Of a stretch of DNA of 60,331 nt, positions 9,210 through 18,200 are shown in pieces (positions within the stretch are counted from its first letter, which is position 1; every line of letters begins with the position of its first letter). This DNA is from Bacteroidia bacterium (lineage in GTDB: Bacteria; Bacteroidota; Bacteroidia; M30B66): NCBI GenBank assembly GCA_019695235.1, contig JAIBAI010000011.1, positions 1 to 60,331 on the forward strand, read 5' to 3'. The notes under the pieces were generated by a model that did no database searches, was not told where the DNA came from, and saw only the letters and a program-made list of their open reading frames with translations. The position numbers were made by a program, and so were the translations under genes.

Positions 9210-9237
9210 CCCCTCGCTGATATTCATCATACCTTTG
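9206..9237 (+). promoter_or_regulatory. serC promoter: -33 TTTG and -7 TACCTTTG
   Basis: TTTG at 9206-9209 and TACCTTTG at 9230-9237 are 20 nt apart, close to the Bacteroidota housekeeping-sigma consensus. The predicted start is near 9243, giving a leader of about 16 nt to the ATG at 9259. Confidence 0.75.
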
Positions 9238-9258
9238 AGCCCTTACAAAATAAAGGAA

Positions 9259-10323
9259 ATGAAGAAGCACAATTTCAGCGCCGGCCCCGGCATACTCCCG
9301 GCAGAGGTTCTCCAAAAAGCAGCAGAAGCTTGTATCAACTTTAACCAGTATGGCTTATCACTGCTCGAAATCTCACACCGTGGCAAAAATGTTATCGAAG
9401 TATTTGACCGCGCTGAAGCCTTAGTGAAGAAACTTCTCGGGCTGGGCGACGATTATCGTGTAATCTTCCTCCAAGGCGGTGCCAGCAGCCAGTTTGCAAT
9501 GGTGCCAGCCAATTTCCTGAACACCAAAGCAGCTTACCTCAATACCGGGGTATGGGCCAACCGGGCAGTTAAAGAAGCACGGTTCTACGGCGAAACAGAA
9601 GTGGTGGCCAGCTCAGAGGCTGAAAACTTCAACTTCATCCCGAAAAATTACCAAATTCCGGCAAATGCCGACTATTTTCATATCACCTCCAACAATACCA
9701 TCTATGGTACCCAGATGCACAGCTTCCCCGAAAGTCCCGTGCCACTGATTTGCGATATGTCGTCAGATATTTTCAGCCACCGCTTTGATGCCACTAAGTT
9801 TGATATGATTTACGCCGGAGTTCAAAAGAATATGGGCCCCGCCGGCGCTACTATGGTGGTGCTGAAAAAAGAAATGCTCGACCGTATCACACGCAAACTG
9901 CCAACCATGCAGAACTACCGTACGCATGTTGACGCTGATTCAATGTACAACACGCCCCCGGTATTCGCAGTGTACGTGTCAATGCTTACCCTCGAATGGC
10001 TCGAACGCAACGGAGGTATAGAATGGGCAGAGAAAAGAAATGCTGCCAAAGCTGAATGCTTCTACAATGAACTCGACCGCAATTCAATGTTCCGCGGTAC
10101 TGTAGCCAAAGAAGACCGCTCATGGATGAACGCCAATTTCGTACTGAACAACCCTGAAAAAGAAAGTACCTTTAGCGATATGCTCAAAGAAGCCGGTATC
10201 ATTGGCCTTGCCGGGCACCGCTCGGTAGGCGGTTTCCGCGCTTCTATGTACAACGCCATGGAGCTTGATAGTGTAAAGGTACTTACCGATGTTATGAAAT
10301 CATTTGAACAAAAACACGCCTGA
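9259..10323 (+). CDS. serC: Phosphoserine aminotransferase
   Basis: 354 residues from the ATG at 9259; an earlier TTG in frame lies inside the promoter. SerC is a PLP aminotransferase that turns 3-phosphohydroxypyruvate and glutamate into phosphoserine, the second step of serine synthesis. It can also act in pyridoxal phosphate synthesis. Typical segments are HNFSAGPGILP at the N-terminus, LLEISHRGK, FLQGGASSQFA, and DMSSDIFS followed by YAGVQKNMGPAG, which contains the PLP lysine. It ends GLAGHRSVGGFRASMYNAM. The gene is followed three bases later by serA, making a serine operon. Confidence 0.97.
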   Translation: MKKHNFSAGPGILPAEVLQKAAEACINFNQYGLSLLEISHRGKNVIEVFDRAEALVKKLLGLGDDYRVIFLQGGASSQFAMVPANFLNTKAAYLNTGVWANRAVKEARFYGETEVVASSEAENFNFIPKNYQIPANADYFHITSNNTIYGTQMHSFPESPVPLICDMSSDIFSHRFDATKFDMIYAGVQKNMGPAGATMVVLKKEMLDRITRKLPTMQNYRTHVDADSMYNTPPVFAVYVSMLTLEWLERNGGIEWAEKRNAAKAECFYNELDRNSMFRGTVAKEDRSWMNANFVLNNPEKESTFSDMLKEAGIIGLAGHRSVGGFRASMYNAMELDSVKVLTDVMKSFEQKHA

Positions 10324-10326
10324 GAA

Positions 10327-11295
10327 ATGAAAAGAATTCTTGCCAACGACGGAATTGATGCAGCAGGAAAAGCGATGCTCGAAAAAGCCGGCTTTTTCGT
10401 CGAAACAACCAAAGCAGCCGATAACCACCTGGCTGAAACTATTAACAATGAAAACTTTGATGTGCTGCTCGTACGTAGTGCCACAAAAGTTACTGCAAAC
10501 CTGATGCAGGCCTGCCCTAGACTGAAACTTGTCGGTAGAGCAGGGGTAGGGCTCGATAATATTGACCTTACCTACGCAGCAGCCAATGACATCAAAGTAG
10601 TTAATACCCCCGCCGCTTCTTCGCAGTCGGTGGCCGAACTGGTCTTTGCCCACCTCTTTAGTGGCGCCCGCTTCCTGCAGGATGCCAACTTCCGCATGCG
10701 CACCGAAGGGGATACAAAGTTTGCTGCCCTGAAAAAAGCCTATTCCGCTGGTATAGAACTGCAAGGAAAAACAATCGGTATCGTTGGATTCGGCCGTATC
10801 GGTCAGGCTGTTGGTTCAATGGCATTAGGCCTTGGCATGACGGTGGTCGCCTCTGACCCATACATCCAGGAAGCTACCCTCCACGTACATATCCCCCAGG
10901 CGAAAGCTGATATCCCCGTGAATATCAAAACTGAACCGCTTGAAATGGTCATCCGTAAAGCCGACTTCATTACGCTGCACGTTCCAGGGAAAATTAATGG
11001 AAAAGCAGTCATCGGCGCAACAGAAATAAAACACATGCAAACCGGCACCGTGTTAATTAATGCCAGTAGGGGAGGGGTGATTGACGAAGATGCACTGCTG
11101 GTTGCTCTTGACCAGGGTAAAATTCGTTTTGCCGGATTGGATGTGTTCGAGAACGAACCAACACCACGCACTGAGCTACTTACACATCCGGCCATTAGCC
11201 TTAGTCCGCACATCGGGGCATCTACGAATGAAGCCCAGGAACGTATCGGCCTCGAAATGGCAAACGCAATCATCGGATTCTTTAAAGAAGATTGA
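10327..11295 (+). CDS. serA: D-3-phosphoglycerate dehydrogenase, short form
   Basis: 322 residues, the short form without ACT/ASB regulatory domains, so no serine feedback site is visible. It oxidises 3-phosphoglycerate to 3-phosphohydroxypyruvate with NAD, the entry step of serine synthesis. Seen in the sequence: LVGRAGVGLDNID, an NAD-binding GIVGFGRIGQAVG, an INASRGGVIDEDAL block, and the catalytic His in the PHIGAST motif near the C-terminus. It starts three bases after serC and is followed five bases later by the DUF1015 gene. Confidence 0.95.
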   Translation: MKRILANDGIDAAGKAMLEKAGFFVETTKAADNHLAETINNENFDVLLVRSATKVTANLMQACPRLKLVGRAGVGLDNIDLTYAAANDIKVVNTPAASSQSVAELVFAHLFSGARFLQDANFRMRTEGDTKFAALKKAYSAGIELQGKTIGIVGFGRIGQAVGSMALGLGMTVVASDPYIQEATLHVHIPQAKADIPVNIKTEPLEMVIRKADFITLHVPGKINGKAVIGATEIKHMQTGTVLINASRGGVIDEDALLVALDQGKIRFAGLDVFENEPTPRTELLTHPAISLSPHIGASTNEAQERIGLEMANAIIGFFKED

Positions 11296-11300
11296 GCTGA

Positions 11301-12554
11301 ATGGCTGCAATTTTTCCTTTCAAGGCTTATTTGCCCGCAAATAACCTGGAAGAGCAGGTGGTTTCTAAACCTTTTGACAAATACACCCTCCAGGAGGTGG
11401 AACAAATCGTTAAGGCAAACCCCCGTTCATTCTTGAATGTGATAAAACCTGACCTCGCTGCAGGAGTGCATCGGAACCCAACTGACCCTGCCGGCCTTCA
11501 ACGCAGCCGGGAACAGTTTTTGCAATTCGCTCATGAAAATATCCTTGAAAGACAGGAAAAACCAGCGTTTTATATCTACCGACAAGAAAAACCTGATTTT
11601 ACATACACGGGTATCATCGCCACCATCGCTTCAGCCGACTACCGCAACGATACCATCAGGATTCATGAGCAAACCCTCGCCCTGAAAGAGGAAAAACTGA
11701 AAGATTATCTTCAGGTCGTAGGTATCAACGCTGAACCTGTAATGTTTACCTATCCGCATACCGCCGAAATTGACGAACTGATGAATCGGCTGACGGCAGC
11801 CCCACCAAAGGCTGATTTTATAGCTGATGGCAAACGGCAAATGCTCTGGCTGGTTGACAAATCAGAAGATATTCGTCAAATACAAACAGCCTTTGAGCAG
11901 GTAAACCATGTTTATGTTGCCGACGGACACCATCGCTCAGCATCTTCGGTGCTGCTGAGTGAAGAATTGGCCCATAAACATCCGCAAGCTTCAAAAGATG
12001 CACCCTGGCGCTCGTTTATGGGTGTGTTCTTTCCCGACCACAACCTCCAGCTCTTTGCTTTTAACCGCCTGCTAAAAGATACCGGAGGCCTCAGTAAAAA
12101 CCAGATTCTTGAAAAACTCTCCCTGCGCTTTCATGTCGAAGAACATCTGTCAAATGCCGTGGAACCACAGAAAAAACAAGAGTTTAGCATATTCATTGAC
12201 AATTGCTGGTACCTGCTTAGCTTCAAAGAAGAGCCACCCGCAGCTGCACAGCAATTAGATGCCGACTTGCTGAATGCCTATATCCTGGCACCGGTGTTTA
12301 ATATCCACGACCTGCGCAATGACCACCGCATTGATTTTGTTCCTGGTTTGAAAGGGCCTGATGCACTCTGCAAAAAAGTACAGAGCGGCAAAGCAGCCAT
12401 CGCATTCGGACTGTACCCCGTTAGCTTTGAGCAATTCTTTGCATTTAGCGACCAGGGAAGAATGATGCCGCCAAAATCAACATGGTTTGAACCGAAACTC
12501 CTGAACGGATTAGTAGTGTACGACCTGGAAATACCCGAAGATGACCGTCGCTGA
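11301..12554 (+). CDS. DUF1015 family protein
   Basis: 417 residues. It matches the DUF1015 family (conserved, uncharacterised) by the opening AAIFPFKAYLPA, a YIYRQE strand, the VADGHHRSASS motif near residue 215 and KAAIAFGLYPVS near the C-terminus. The family is often linked to serA in Bacteroidota and Firmicutes. A metabolic or kinase-like role has been proposed from such linkage but is not established. Here the gene sits tightly after serC-serA and its last 14 bases overlap the start of yggS, so all four are probably one transcript. Confidence 0.85.
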   Translation: MAAIFPFKAYLPANNLEEQVVSKPFDKYTLQEVEQIVKANPRSFLNVIKPDLAAGVHRNPTDPAGLQRSREQFLQFAHENILERQEKPAFYIYRQEKPDFTYTGIIATIASADYRNDTIRIHEQTLALKEEKLKDYLQVVGINAEPVMFTYPHTAEIDELMNRLTAAPPKADFIADGKRQMLWLVDKSEDIRQIQTAFEQVNHVYVADGHHRSASSVLLSEELAHKHPQASKDAPWRSFMGVFFPDHNLQLFAFNRLLKDTGGLSKNQILEKLSLRFHVEEHLSNAVEPQKKQEFSIFIDNCWYLLSFKEEPPAAAQQLDADLLNAYILAPVFNIHDLRNDHRIDFVPGLKGPDALCKKVQSGKAAIAFGLYPVSFEQFFAFSDQGRMMPPKSTWFEPKLLNGLVVYDLEIPEDDRR

Positions 12555-13206
12555 GAACCTTCATGCCATCCGGCAAAAATTACCCGATAAGGTAAAACTG
12601 GTAGCTGTAAGTAAAACCTATCCGGCAAATGTGCTTATGGAAGCCTATCACGCCGGACAACGTATTTTTGGCGAAAACCGCGTGCAGGAAATGGTTGAAA
12701 AGTATGCCCAAATGCCCGCAGATGTGCAATGGCACCTTATTGGCCACCTGCAGAAAAACAAGGTCAAATACATCGCTCCCTTTGTGAGCATGATTCATGC
12801 AATTGATAGCACCGAACTGCTCCAGGTGGTAAACCGTGAAGCAGCAAAAGCCCAAAGAACCATCCCTTGCCTGATTCAAATACATATCGCTCAGGAAGAA
12901 TCAAAATTTGGCTTCTCCTATCCTGAAGCAAAAGAATTTTTTCTGAACAAACCCTTCAGCTCTCTTGAAAATATCCGTATTGCCGGCCTGATGGGTATGG
13001 CAAGCCTTACAGATAACCCTGACCAGGTACGGCAAGAGTTTAAAAAACTGGCATCCTTCTTTAACGAGGTCAAATCAGGCCCTATGCACACAGAGACCGG
13101 ATTTACCGAGCTTTCAATGGGTATGAGCAGCGATTATCCTATTGCCATTGACCAGGGGGCTACCATCATTCGTGTTGGTTCGGCTATCTTTAAAAGCTCC
13201 CGCTAA
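12541..13206 (+). CDS. YggS/PLPBP family pyridoxal phosphate homeostasis protein
   Basis: 221 residues with the usual single alanine-racemase-like barrel. The PLP lysine is in LVAVSKTYPA near residue 23. Other family blocks are FGENRVQEM, WHLIGHLQKNK, IQIHIAQEESKFGF, GLMGMASLTDN and ELSMGMSSDYPIAIDQGATIIRVGSAIF. The protein binds PLP without known catalysis and helps keep vitamin B6 and amino-acid pools balanced. The start overlaps the end of the DUF1015 gene by 14 bp, indicating translational coupling; the link with PLP-dependent SerC is sensible. Confidence 0.92.
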   Translation: MTVAENLHAIRQKLPDKVKLVAVSKTYPANVLMEAYHAGQRIFGENRVQEMVEKYAQMPADVQWHLIGHLQKNKVKYIAPFVSMIHAIDSTELLQVVNREAAKAQRTIPCLIQIHIAQEESKFGFSYPEAKEFFLNKPFSSLENIRIAGLMGMASLTDNPDQVRQEFKKLASFFNEVKSGPMHTETGFTELSMGMSSDYPIAIDQGATIIRVGSAIFKSSR

Positions 13207-13211
13207 TCTGC

Positions 13212-13219
13212 TATCTTTG
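13212..13219 (+). promoter_or_regulatory. -7 box TATCTTTG directly ahead of ruvB
   Basis: Exact TAnnTTTG only four bases before the GTG start of ruvB. If used, the transcript would begin at or just after the GTG. Confidence 0.5.
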
Positions 13220-13223
13220 AAAA

Positions 13224-14255
13224 GTGAAGAACCCGCACCTTGACCCCGATGCCGACAACCTCTCCCCACGCGAGAAGGAGTTCGAAAGGGTTTTAAGACC
13301 TGCCAGCTTTGATGATTTTACCGGACAAAAACAGGTGCTTGAAAACCTGAAAGTATTTGTTGAAGCTGCACGTATGCGCGAAGAGGCACTCGACCACGTC
13401 TTGCTGCACGGCCCCCCGGGGCTCGGAAAAACCACCCTTGCAAATATCATCGCCAACGAACTGGGAGTGGGCTTTAAAGTTACTTCAGGCCCGGTGCTTG
13501 ATAAACCAGGCGACCTTGCCGGCCTGCTTACTAACCTTGAACCCTGCGATGTGCTCTTTATTGATGAGATTCACCGCCTCAGCCCGGTTATCGAAGAATA
13601 CCTCTACTCAGCAATGGAGGACTATAAAATTGATATCATGATCGAAACAGGGCCCAACGCCCGTTCTATTCAGATAGCTTTGAACCCCTTTACCCTTATC
13701 GGCGCTACAACACGCTCGGGCCTGCTTACTTCACCACTCAGGGCCAGATTCGGCATCAACGCCCGCCTGGCATACTACGATATGAACGTGCTTTCAGGTA
13801 TTGTAAAACGCGCAGCACGCATTCTTCAAATGAAAACATCTGAAGATGCCGCACGTGAAATTGCCCTCAGAAGCAGAGGAACCCCCCGGATCGCCAATGC
13901 CCTGCTCAGACGTGTGCGCGACTTTGCTATGGTAAAAGGCGACGGTACAATTACCAAAGAAATTACCAGTGTTGCACTCGATGCACTGAATGTTGACCGG
14001 TTCGGCCTCGATGAAATGGACAATAAAATACTCCATACCCTCATACATAAATTCAAGGGCGGTCCGGTAGGTATGACCACCATCGCAACGGCCTGCGGCG
14101 AAGATGCAGAAACTATCGAAGAGGTCTATGAACCCTACCTGATTCAGGAAGGATTCCTGGTTAGAACACCCAGGGGTCGTGAAGTGACCGACCTTGCCTA
14201 CAAACACCTCGGCATCATTCGACCAGGCAGAACCGGAGGCCTCTTTACTGAATAA
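13224..14255 (+). CDS. ruvB: Holliday junction branch migration ATPase RuvB
   Basis: 343 residues from a GTG at 13224. RuvB is the hexameric AAA+ motor that drives branch migration with RuvA. It shows Walker [12 protein letters not shown], Walker [10 protein letters not shown], sensor [18 protein letters not shown] and a C-terminal winged helix ([17 protein letters not shown]). The GTG was chosen because the upstream bases are intergenic and other RuvB proteins start at about this position. A perfect -7 box overlaps this area, so either the mRNA is almost leaderless or the box is fortuitous and ruvB is read from upstream. ruvA and ruvC are not in the window. Confidence 0.96.
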   Translation: MKNPHLDPDADNLSPREKEFERVLRPASFDDFTGQKQVLENLKVFVEAARMREEALDHVLLHGPPGLGKTTLANIIANELGVGFKVTSGPVLDKPGDLAGLLTNLEPCDVLFIDEIHRLSPVIEEYLYSAMEDYKIDIMIETGPNARSIQIALNPFTLIGATTRSGLLTSPLRARFGINARLAYYDMNVLSGIVKRAARILQMKTSEDAAREIALRSRGTPRIANALLRRVRDFAMVKGDGTITKEITSVALDALNVDRFGLDEMDNKILHTLIHKFKGGPVGMTTIATACGEDAETIEEVYEPYLIQEGFLVRTPRGREVTDLAYKHLGIIRPGRTGGLFTE

Positions 14256-14271
14256 ACTGCATGAAAGCCAG

Positions 14272-15453
14272 ATGCATCACCCTGCGCCTGTCAACCCGAT
14301 GACTGCATACCAGACAAGCTACATTTATTCGCCCGAGGGAGTGGCGAACATGGTTGAATTCCTCGCAAACGCTGATGAACTCGCACTTGATGTTGAGTTT
14401 GACCGCGAACGGTTCAGCTATGGCACTACCATCTGCCTGATCCAGGTATTTGCCAACGAACACTGCTTTCTCGTTGACCCGATGCAGGGGCCTCCCCCCG
14501 AAGCACTTTACCGGCTTTTTGAAAATCCGGCAATACAGAAAATTATGCACGCCCCCGGAGAAGACCTCCAAGTGCTGCACCTGCAAAAATGCTTCCCACT
14601 GAATGTGTTTGACACCGAACGAACGGCACGCTTATTGAACTATGAATCGTTTTCTCTGGCCGCTTTGCTCAAAGAAACCAATGGAATCAGCCTGAATAAA
14701 GCCATACAGAAAACAAACTGGACGCAGCGCCCCCTTAGTGAATGGCAGATTCAGTATGCCGGTGAGGATGTGATTTCATTGCCCGGTTTACGCAATACTT
14801 TGATTAAACAGGTGCATGAAAAGAATATAGACAAGTGGGTGAATGAAGAAAATAAAGCCTGGGATACTTACAGGGCAATTGAAAAACCACCCGGGGTATA
14901 TACGCACCGTGATGACGAAAAAAAATACAGCCAATTTGATTTGTTCCGGCTCAACGAATTACTGGCTTTTAGAGACCATTTCGCACGAAAACTCAACAAA
15001 CCGGGCTACATGGTTTTGGTGCGCGAGCTGATTGACCAGATGATTGCCGAACCAACAATTCTGCGCCAATGGAATACCCTGAAAGGAATTCATCCATCCT
15101 TGCGCAATGACCACTGTATGAACGAATTACAGAACCGTTTAAGGCGGGCAACTGAAAAAGCCGAAAAGCTAAACCTGAGCAAAACCCATCCGGCGAAAAA
15201 AAGAAGAGATGCCGGTTCGTATCCTCAGATTTCACTTGAACAACGACAGATAAACGAAGAAATACTCCTGGCAATCAAAGCTGAAATTGCCCTACGTTGG
15301 GGCACGCATACCGCCGCTTACATCCTTAGCCAAAAAGCAATCCGTGAAATGGCTGCCGGAACAATGAAATTAGCTGACCTGCCTTTTGCATACCGCCAAA
15401 CATTGATCAGAGAAATTGCTGCTGAGCTAAAACCCGGCTTTTTGCTGCCCTGA
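14272..15453 (+). CDS. rnd: Ribonuclease D family 3'-5' exonuclease with HRDC domain
   Basis: 393 residues from the ATG at 14272; the ATG at 14299 is an alternative, and a TTG at 14194 would overlap ruvB by 62 bp. The exonuclease domain carries LALDVEFDRE (metal-binding Asp and Glu), MHAPGEDLQVL and the closing YAGEDVISL. An HRDC-like helical region follows with FRLNELLAFRDHFARKLNKPGYMV. RNase D trims tRNA precursors. It follows ruvB by 16 bp on the same strand. Confidence 0.88.
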   Translation: MHHPAPVNPMTAYQTSYIYSPEGVANMVEFLANADELALDVEFDRERFSYGTTICLIQVFANEHCFLVDPMQGPPPEALYRLFENPAIQKIMHAPGEDLQVLHLQKCFPLNVFDTERTARLLNYESFSLAALLKETNGISLNKAIQKTNWTQRPLSEWQIQYAGEDVISLPGLRNTLIKQVHEKNIDKWVNEENKAWDTYRAIEKPPGVYTHRDDEKKYSQFDLFRLNELLAFRDHFARKLNKPGYMVLVRELIDQMIAEPTILRQWNTLKGIHPSLRNDHCMNELQNRLRRATEKAEKLNLSKTHPAKKRRDAGSYPQISLEQRQINEEILLAIKAEIALRWGTHTAAYILSQKAIREMAAGTMKLADLPFAYRQTLIREIAAELKPGFLLP

Positions 15454-15536
15454 ATTCAGACTTTCACCCGACCCTTTGCGCTCGAATACAGCCGAATACC
15501 TATCTTGCAACGGCAAATATTCAGTTGCCTGCAAGC

Positions 15537-16949
15537 ATGTTAAGTATTGAAAAAATTGGTGGAACCTCCATGTTGCAAATGGAGGCAGTGCTACAAAATA
15601 TTGTATTTTATGGACAAACCCCACAACTGACGCAACGCATTTTTGTTGTTTCAGCCTATGCCGGTGTTACCGATGAACTGCTTGAAAACCGGAAAACAGG
15701 CGCCCCTGGCATCTATACCGCCTTTTGTGAAAGCCGTGATTGCAAACCGCTGCTTGAAAATCTCAGAAGCCATCTGGTGAAATTAAATGAGCAGTTTGCG
15801 CCTCTTGGTTTAGACCTGCACCTGGCAAAAAATTTTATTGAAAATCGAATTGCCCTGCTAACACATTACCTGAAAAGCCTTTCAGAAGTGCTTGCCTCTG
15901 GCTATGTGCCATCTGCAAACCTGTATGCGGCTGCACGCGAAATGCTGGCATCTGTCGGCGAAGCACATGCAGCATTCAATATGGTTAACATGATGCAACA
16001 TAGAGGTGCGCAAACAAGCCTGGTTGACCTGAGTGGCTTTGACGACCAACATCCATTCACCATTGACCAACGCATCGTACATACATTTAAAAATATTGAC
16101 CTGAACACCGGAATGGCCGTCGCTACCGGATATTGCAAAGGCGTAGAAGGGATTATGCGCGAATTCGACCGGGGCTACTCAGAAGTTACTTTCAGCAAGG
16201 CAGCTGTTGCACTAAATGTGAACCAGGCAATTATCCATAAAGAATACCACCTTTCTTCTGCTGACCCTGAAATAGTGGGTGTAAACAACTGCCTCCCGGT
16301 GAAGGTACTCAACTACAATATCGCCGATCAACTCGCAGATATCGGTATGCAGGCTATCCACCCAAAAGCCTCTAAACCACTCGAACTGGCAGGAATTGAC
16401 CTGCGGATAAAAAATACCTTCCAGCCTGAACATGATGGAACGCTTTTCTCAGCGAATGCACAGGCACAGGAAGGTAAAGTTGACCTGGTTTCTGGCTCTG
16501 ATAAAGTGTTCATCTTCGAAATTATTGACCCGCTTATGGTCGGCGCCGTAGGTTTTGACGAACGTATCATGGGCGTACTTAACCAGTTCAAAGTGAGTTA
16601 TATACTCAAAACCACCAGTGCCAATTCGATTTCAATGGTGGTCTTTAAGAAGGATGTAAGCCAAGCATTTCTCGATACCCTGCGTGCGCAATTCATGGAG
16701 GTACGAAGCCAGGACTGTGCCCTGATTGCTATCCTCGGTATGAGCCTGAAAAAAACAGGTATTCTGGCTGCAAGTGCCGGATGGCTGGCACAAAAGAACA
16801 TCGCAATTCTCAGTATCGGACTGGCTTACAGTCAGGTGAACCTACAACTGGTTGTCGAAAAAGACGATTACCAGGAAGCCATCAAAGCCTTACACCGTGG
16901 ATTTTTTGAAACTGATAATGCCCCTGTAACCTATAACGCCTTCGCATGA
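15537..16949 (+). CDS. Aspartokinase-family protein with C-terminal ACT region
   Basis: 470 residues from the ATG at 15537 (an in-frame TTG lies 12 bases earlier). It begins IEKIGGTSM, the nucleotide-binding opening of amino-acid kinases. It later has a VATGYCKG strand and EFDRGYSEVTFSKAA where classical aspartokinases have a GRGGSD motif, then QAIHPKASKPLELAGIDLRIKNTF. The C-terminal 140 residues look like paired ACT domains. The family phosphorylates aspartate in the first step of lysine, threonine and methionine synthesis. The altered GRGGSD block marks a divergent subgroup. The stop overlaps the lysA ATG by four bases, supporting a lysine role. Confidence 0.8.
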   Translation: MLSIEKIGGTSMLQMEAVLQNIVFYGQTPQLTQRIFVVSAYAGVTDELLENRKTGAPGIYTAFCESRDCKPLLENLRSHLVKLNEQFAPLGLDLHLAKNFIENRIALLTHYLKSLSEVLASGYVPSANLYAAAREMLASVGEAHAAFNMVNMMQHRGAQTSLVDLSGFDDQHPFTIDQRIVHTFKNIDLNTGMAVATGYCKGVEGIMREFDRGYSEVTFSKAAVALNVNQAIIHKEYHLSSADPEIVGVNNCLPVKVLNYNIADQLADIGMQAIHPKASKPLELAGIDLRIKNTFQPEHDGTLFSANAQAQEGKVDLVSGSDKVFIFEIIDPLMVGAVGFDERIMGVLNQFKVSYILKTTSANSISMVVFKKDVSQAFLDTLRAQFMEVRSQDCALIAILGMSLKKTGILAASAGWLAQKNIAILSIGLAYSQVNLQLVVEKDDYQEAIKALHRGFFETDNAPVTYNAFA

Positions 16950-18199
16950 TTAGTGATGAAATTTTTAATTCAGGCAGCATTGCTGGCTTGTCAGTAACTG
17001 CGCTTGCAAAAGAATACGGCACGCCTCTTTATGTTTACGATGCAGCTACCATCCGTACCCGCTATCAGTTGCTTAGCAAGGCTTTTGAAGGTTATCCGGC
17101 AAAATTACATTACGCTGCCAAGGCCTGTACAAATCTGCATATCATGCAATTGCTCCGCCTTCAGGGTGCTGCACTTGATACCGTTTCACTCAACGAAGCC
17201 CGTGCAGGGCTGCTGGCCGGTTTTGAACCTTCGCAGATGCTCTATACCCCCAGCAGCGTTTCAATGATTGAAATGCAACAGGCGGTTGAATTGGGCATCC
17301 ATCCGGTAATAGACAACCTTGCGTTGCTTGAACAATTTGGCAAAACCTATGGTAAAAGCTACCCTTGCAGTATTCGCCTGAATCCGGATATTCTTGCCGG
17401 AGGCCATGCCCGCATTCAGGTAGGGCACAAAGAATCAAAATTCGGTATTCCGGCATACCAGATTGATGAAATTACAGCAATCACAGGCCGCTATAATATG
17501 CAAATTCAAGGACTGCATTGCCATGTAGGCTCTGAAATTGCCGGTAAAGAACCTTTTTTGCGCATTGTTGACTTGCTGCTCAGCCTGCTCCACTTGTTTC
17601 CTGAACTGCAATTTATTGATATTGGTTCCGGATTTAAGGTGCCCTATTACCGCAACCATCCGGAAGAAGATATATTGGGCCTTGGTAAAGCGGTAACCGA
17701 CCGGATGAATGCCTATGCTAACGAGCACCAGCGTAAACCTATACTATACCTCGAACCCGGAAAATACCTTTTGGCGGATGCCGGTTATCTGGTGGCAAGT
17801 GTGCGGAGTGTTAAACCTATTCAAAATCAACTGATTGTGGGCCTGAATACCGGATTTAACCATCTGCTGCGCCCCATGTTTTACGATGCGTTTCATGAAT
17901 TAATTAATGTGTCAAATATGCAGGGGCCAATTAAAGAGTACACCCTCGTAGGAAACATCTGCGAGACTGATTTCTTCGCCCGGAACCGCGAACTGAATGA
18001 GCTACGCGAAGACGATCTGCTTGTTTTTCTCCATGCAGGAGCCTATGGATTCTCTATGAGCTCAAACTATAACCTGCATGAACGACCGGCTGAAGTGTTG
18101 GTTGACCAGGGCAAGGCACAACTCATCAGACGACGCGAAACATTCGAAGACCTTATGGCCACACAAACTGCCTTTTTCAGGCTGAAAAATAACAACTGA
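16946..18199 (+). CDS. lysA: Diaminopimelate decarboxylase
   Basis: 417 residues of the fold III PLP decarboxylase type. It makes lysine from meso-diaminopimelate. Seen: TPLYVYDAATIR, LHYAAKACTNLH with the PLP lysine, ESKFGIP, GLHCHVGSEI, IDIGSGFKVPY, LEPGKYLLADAGYLV, and the C-terminal GNICETDFF plus HAGAYGFSMSSNYN, which bind the second substrate end. It starts inside the stop of the aspartokinase gene (ATGA overlap). In some bacteria these two activities are fused in one polypeptide, so the pairing is meaningful. Confidence 0.93.
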   Translation: MISDEIFNSGSIAGLSVTALAKEYGTPLYVYDAATIRTRYQLLSKAFEGYPAKLHYAAKACTNLHIMQLLRLQGAALDTVSLNEARAGLLAGFEPSQMLYTPSSVSMIEMQQAVELGIHPVIDNLALLEQFGKTYGKSYPCSIRLNPDILAGGHARIQVGHKESKFGIPAYQIDEITAITGRYNMQIQGLHCHVGSEIAGKEPFLRIVDLLLSLLHLFPELQFIDIGSGFKVPYYRNHPEEDILGLGKAVTDRMNAYANEHQRKPILYLEPGKYLLADAGYLVASVRSVKPIQNQLIVGLNTGFNHLLRPMFYDAFHELINVSNMQGPIKEYTLVGNICETDFFARNRELNELREDDLLVFLHAGAYGFSMSSNYNLHERPAEVLVDQGKAQLIRRRETFEDLMATQTAFFRLKNNN

Positions 18200-18200
18200 A

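Noticed and set aside
14245-14586. Minus-strand open frames opposite ruvB, rnd and other housekeeping genes
   Set aside because: All lie inside conserved genes read from the plus strand and show no independent features.
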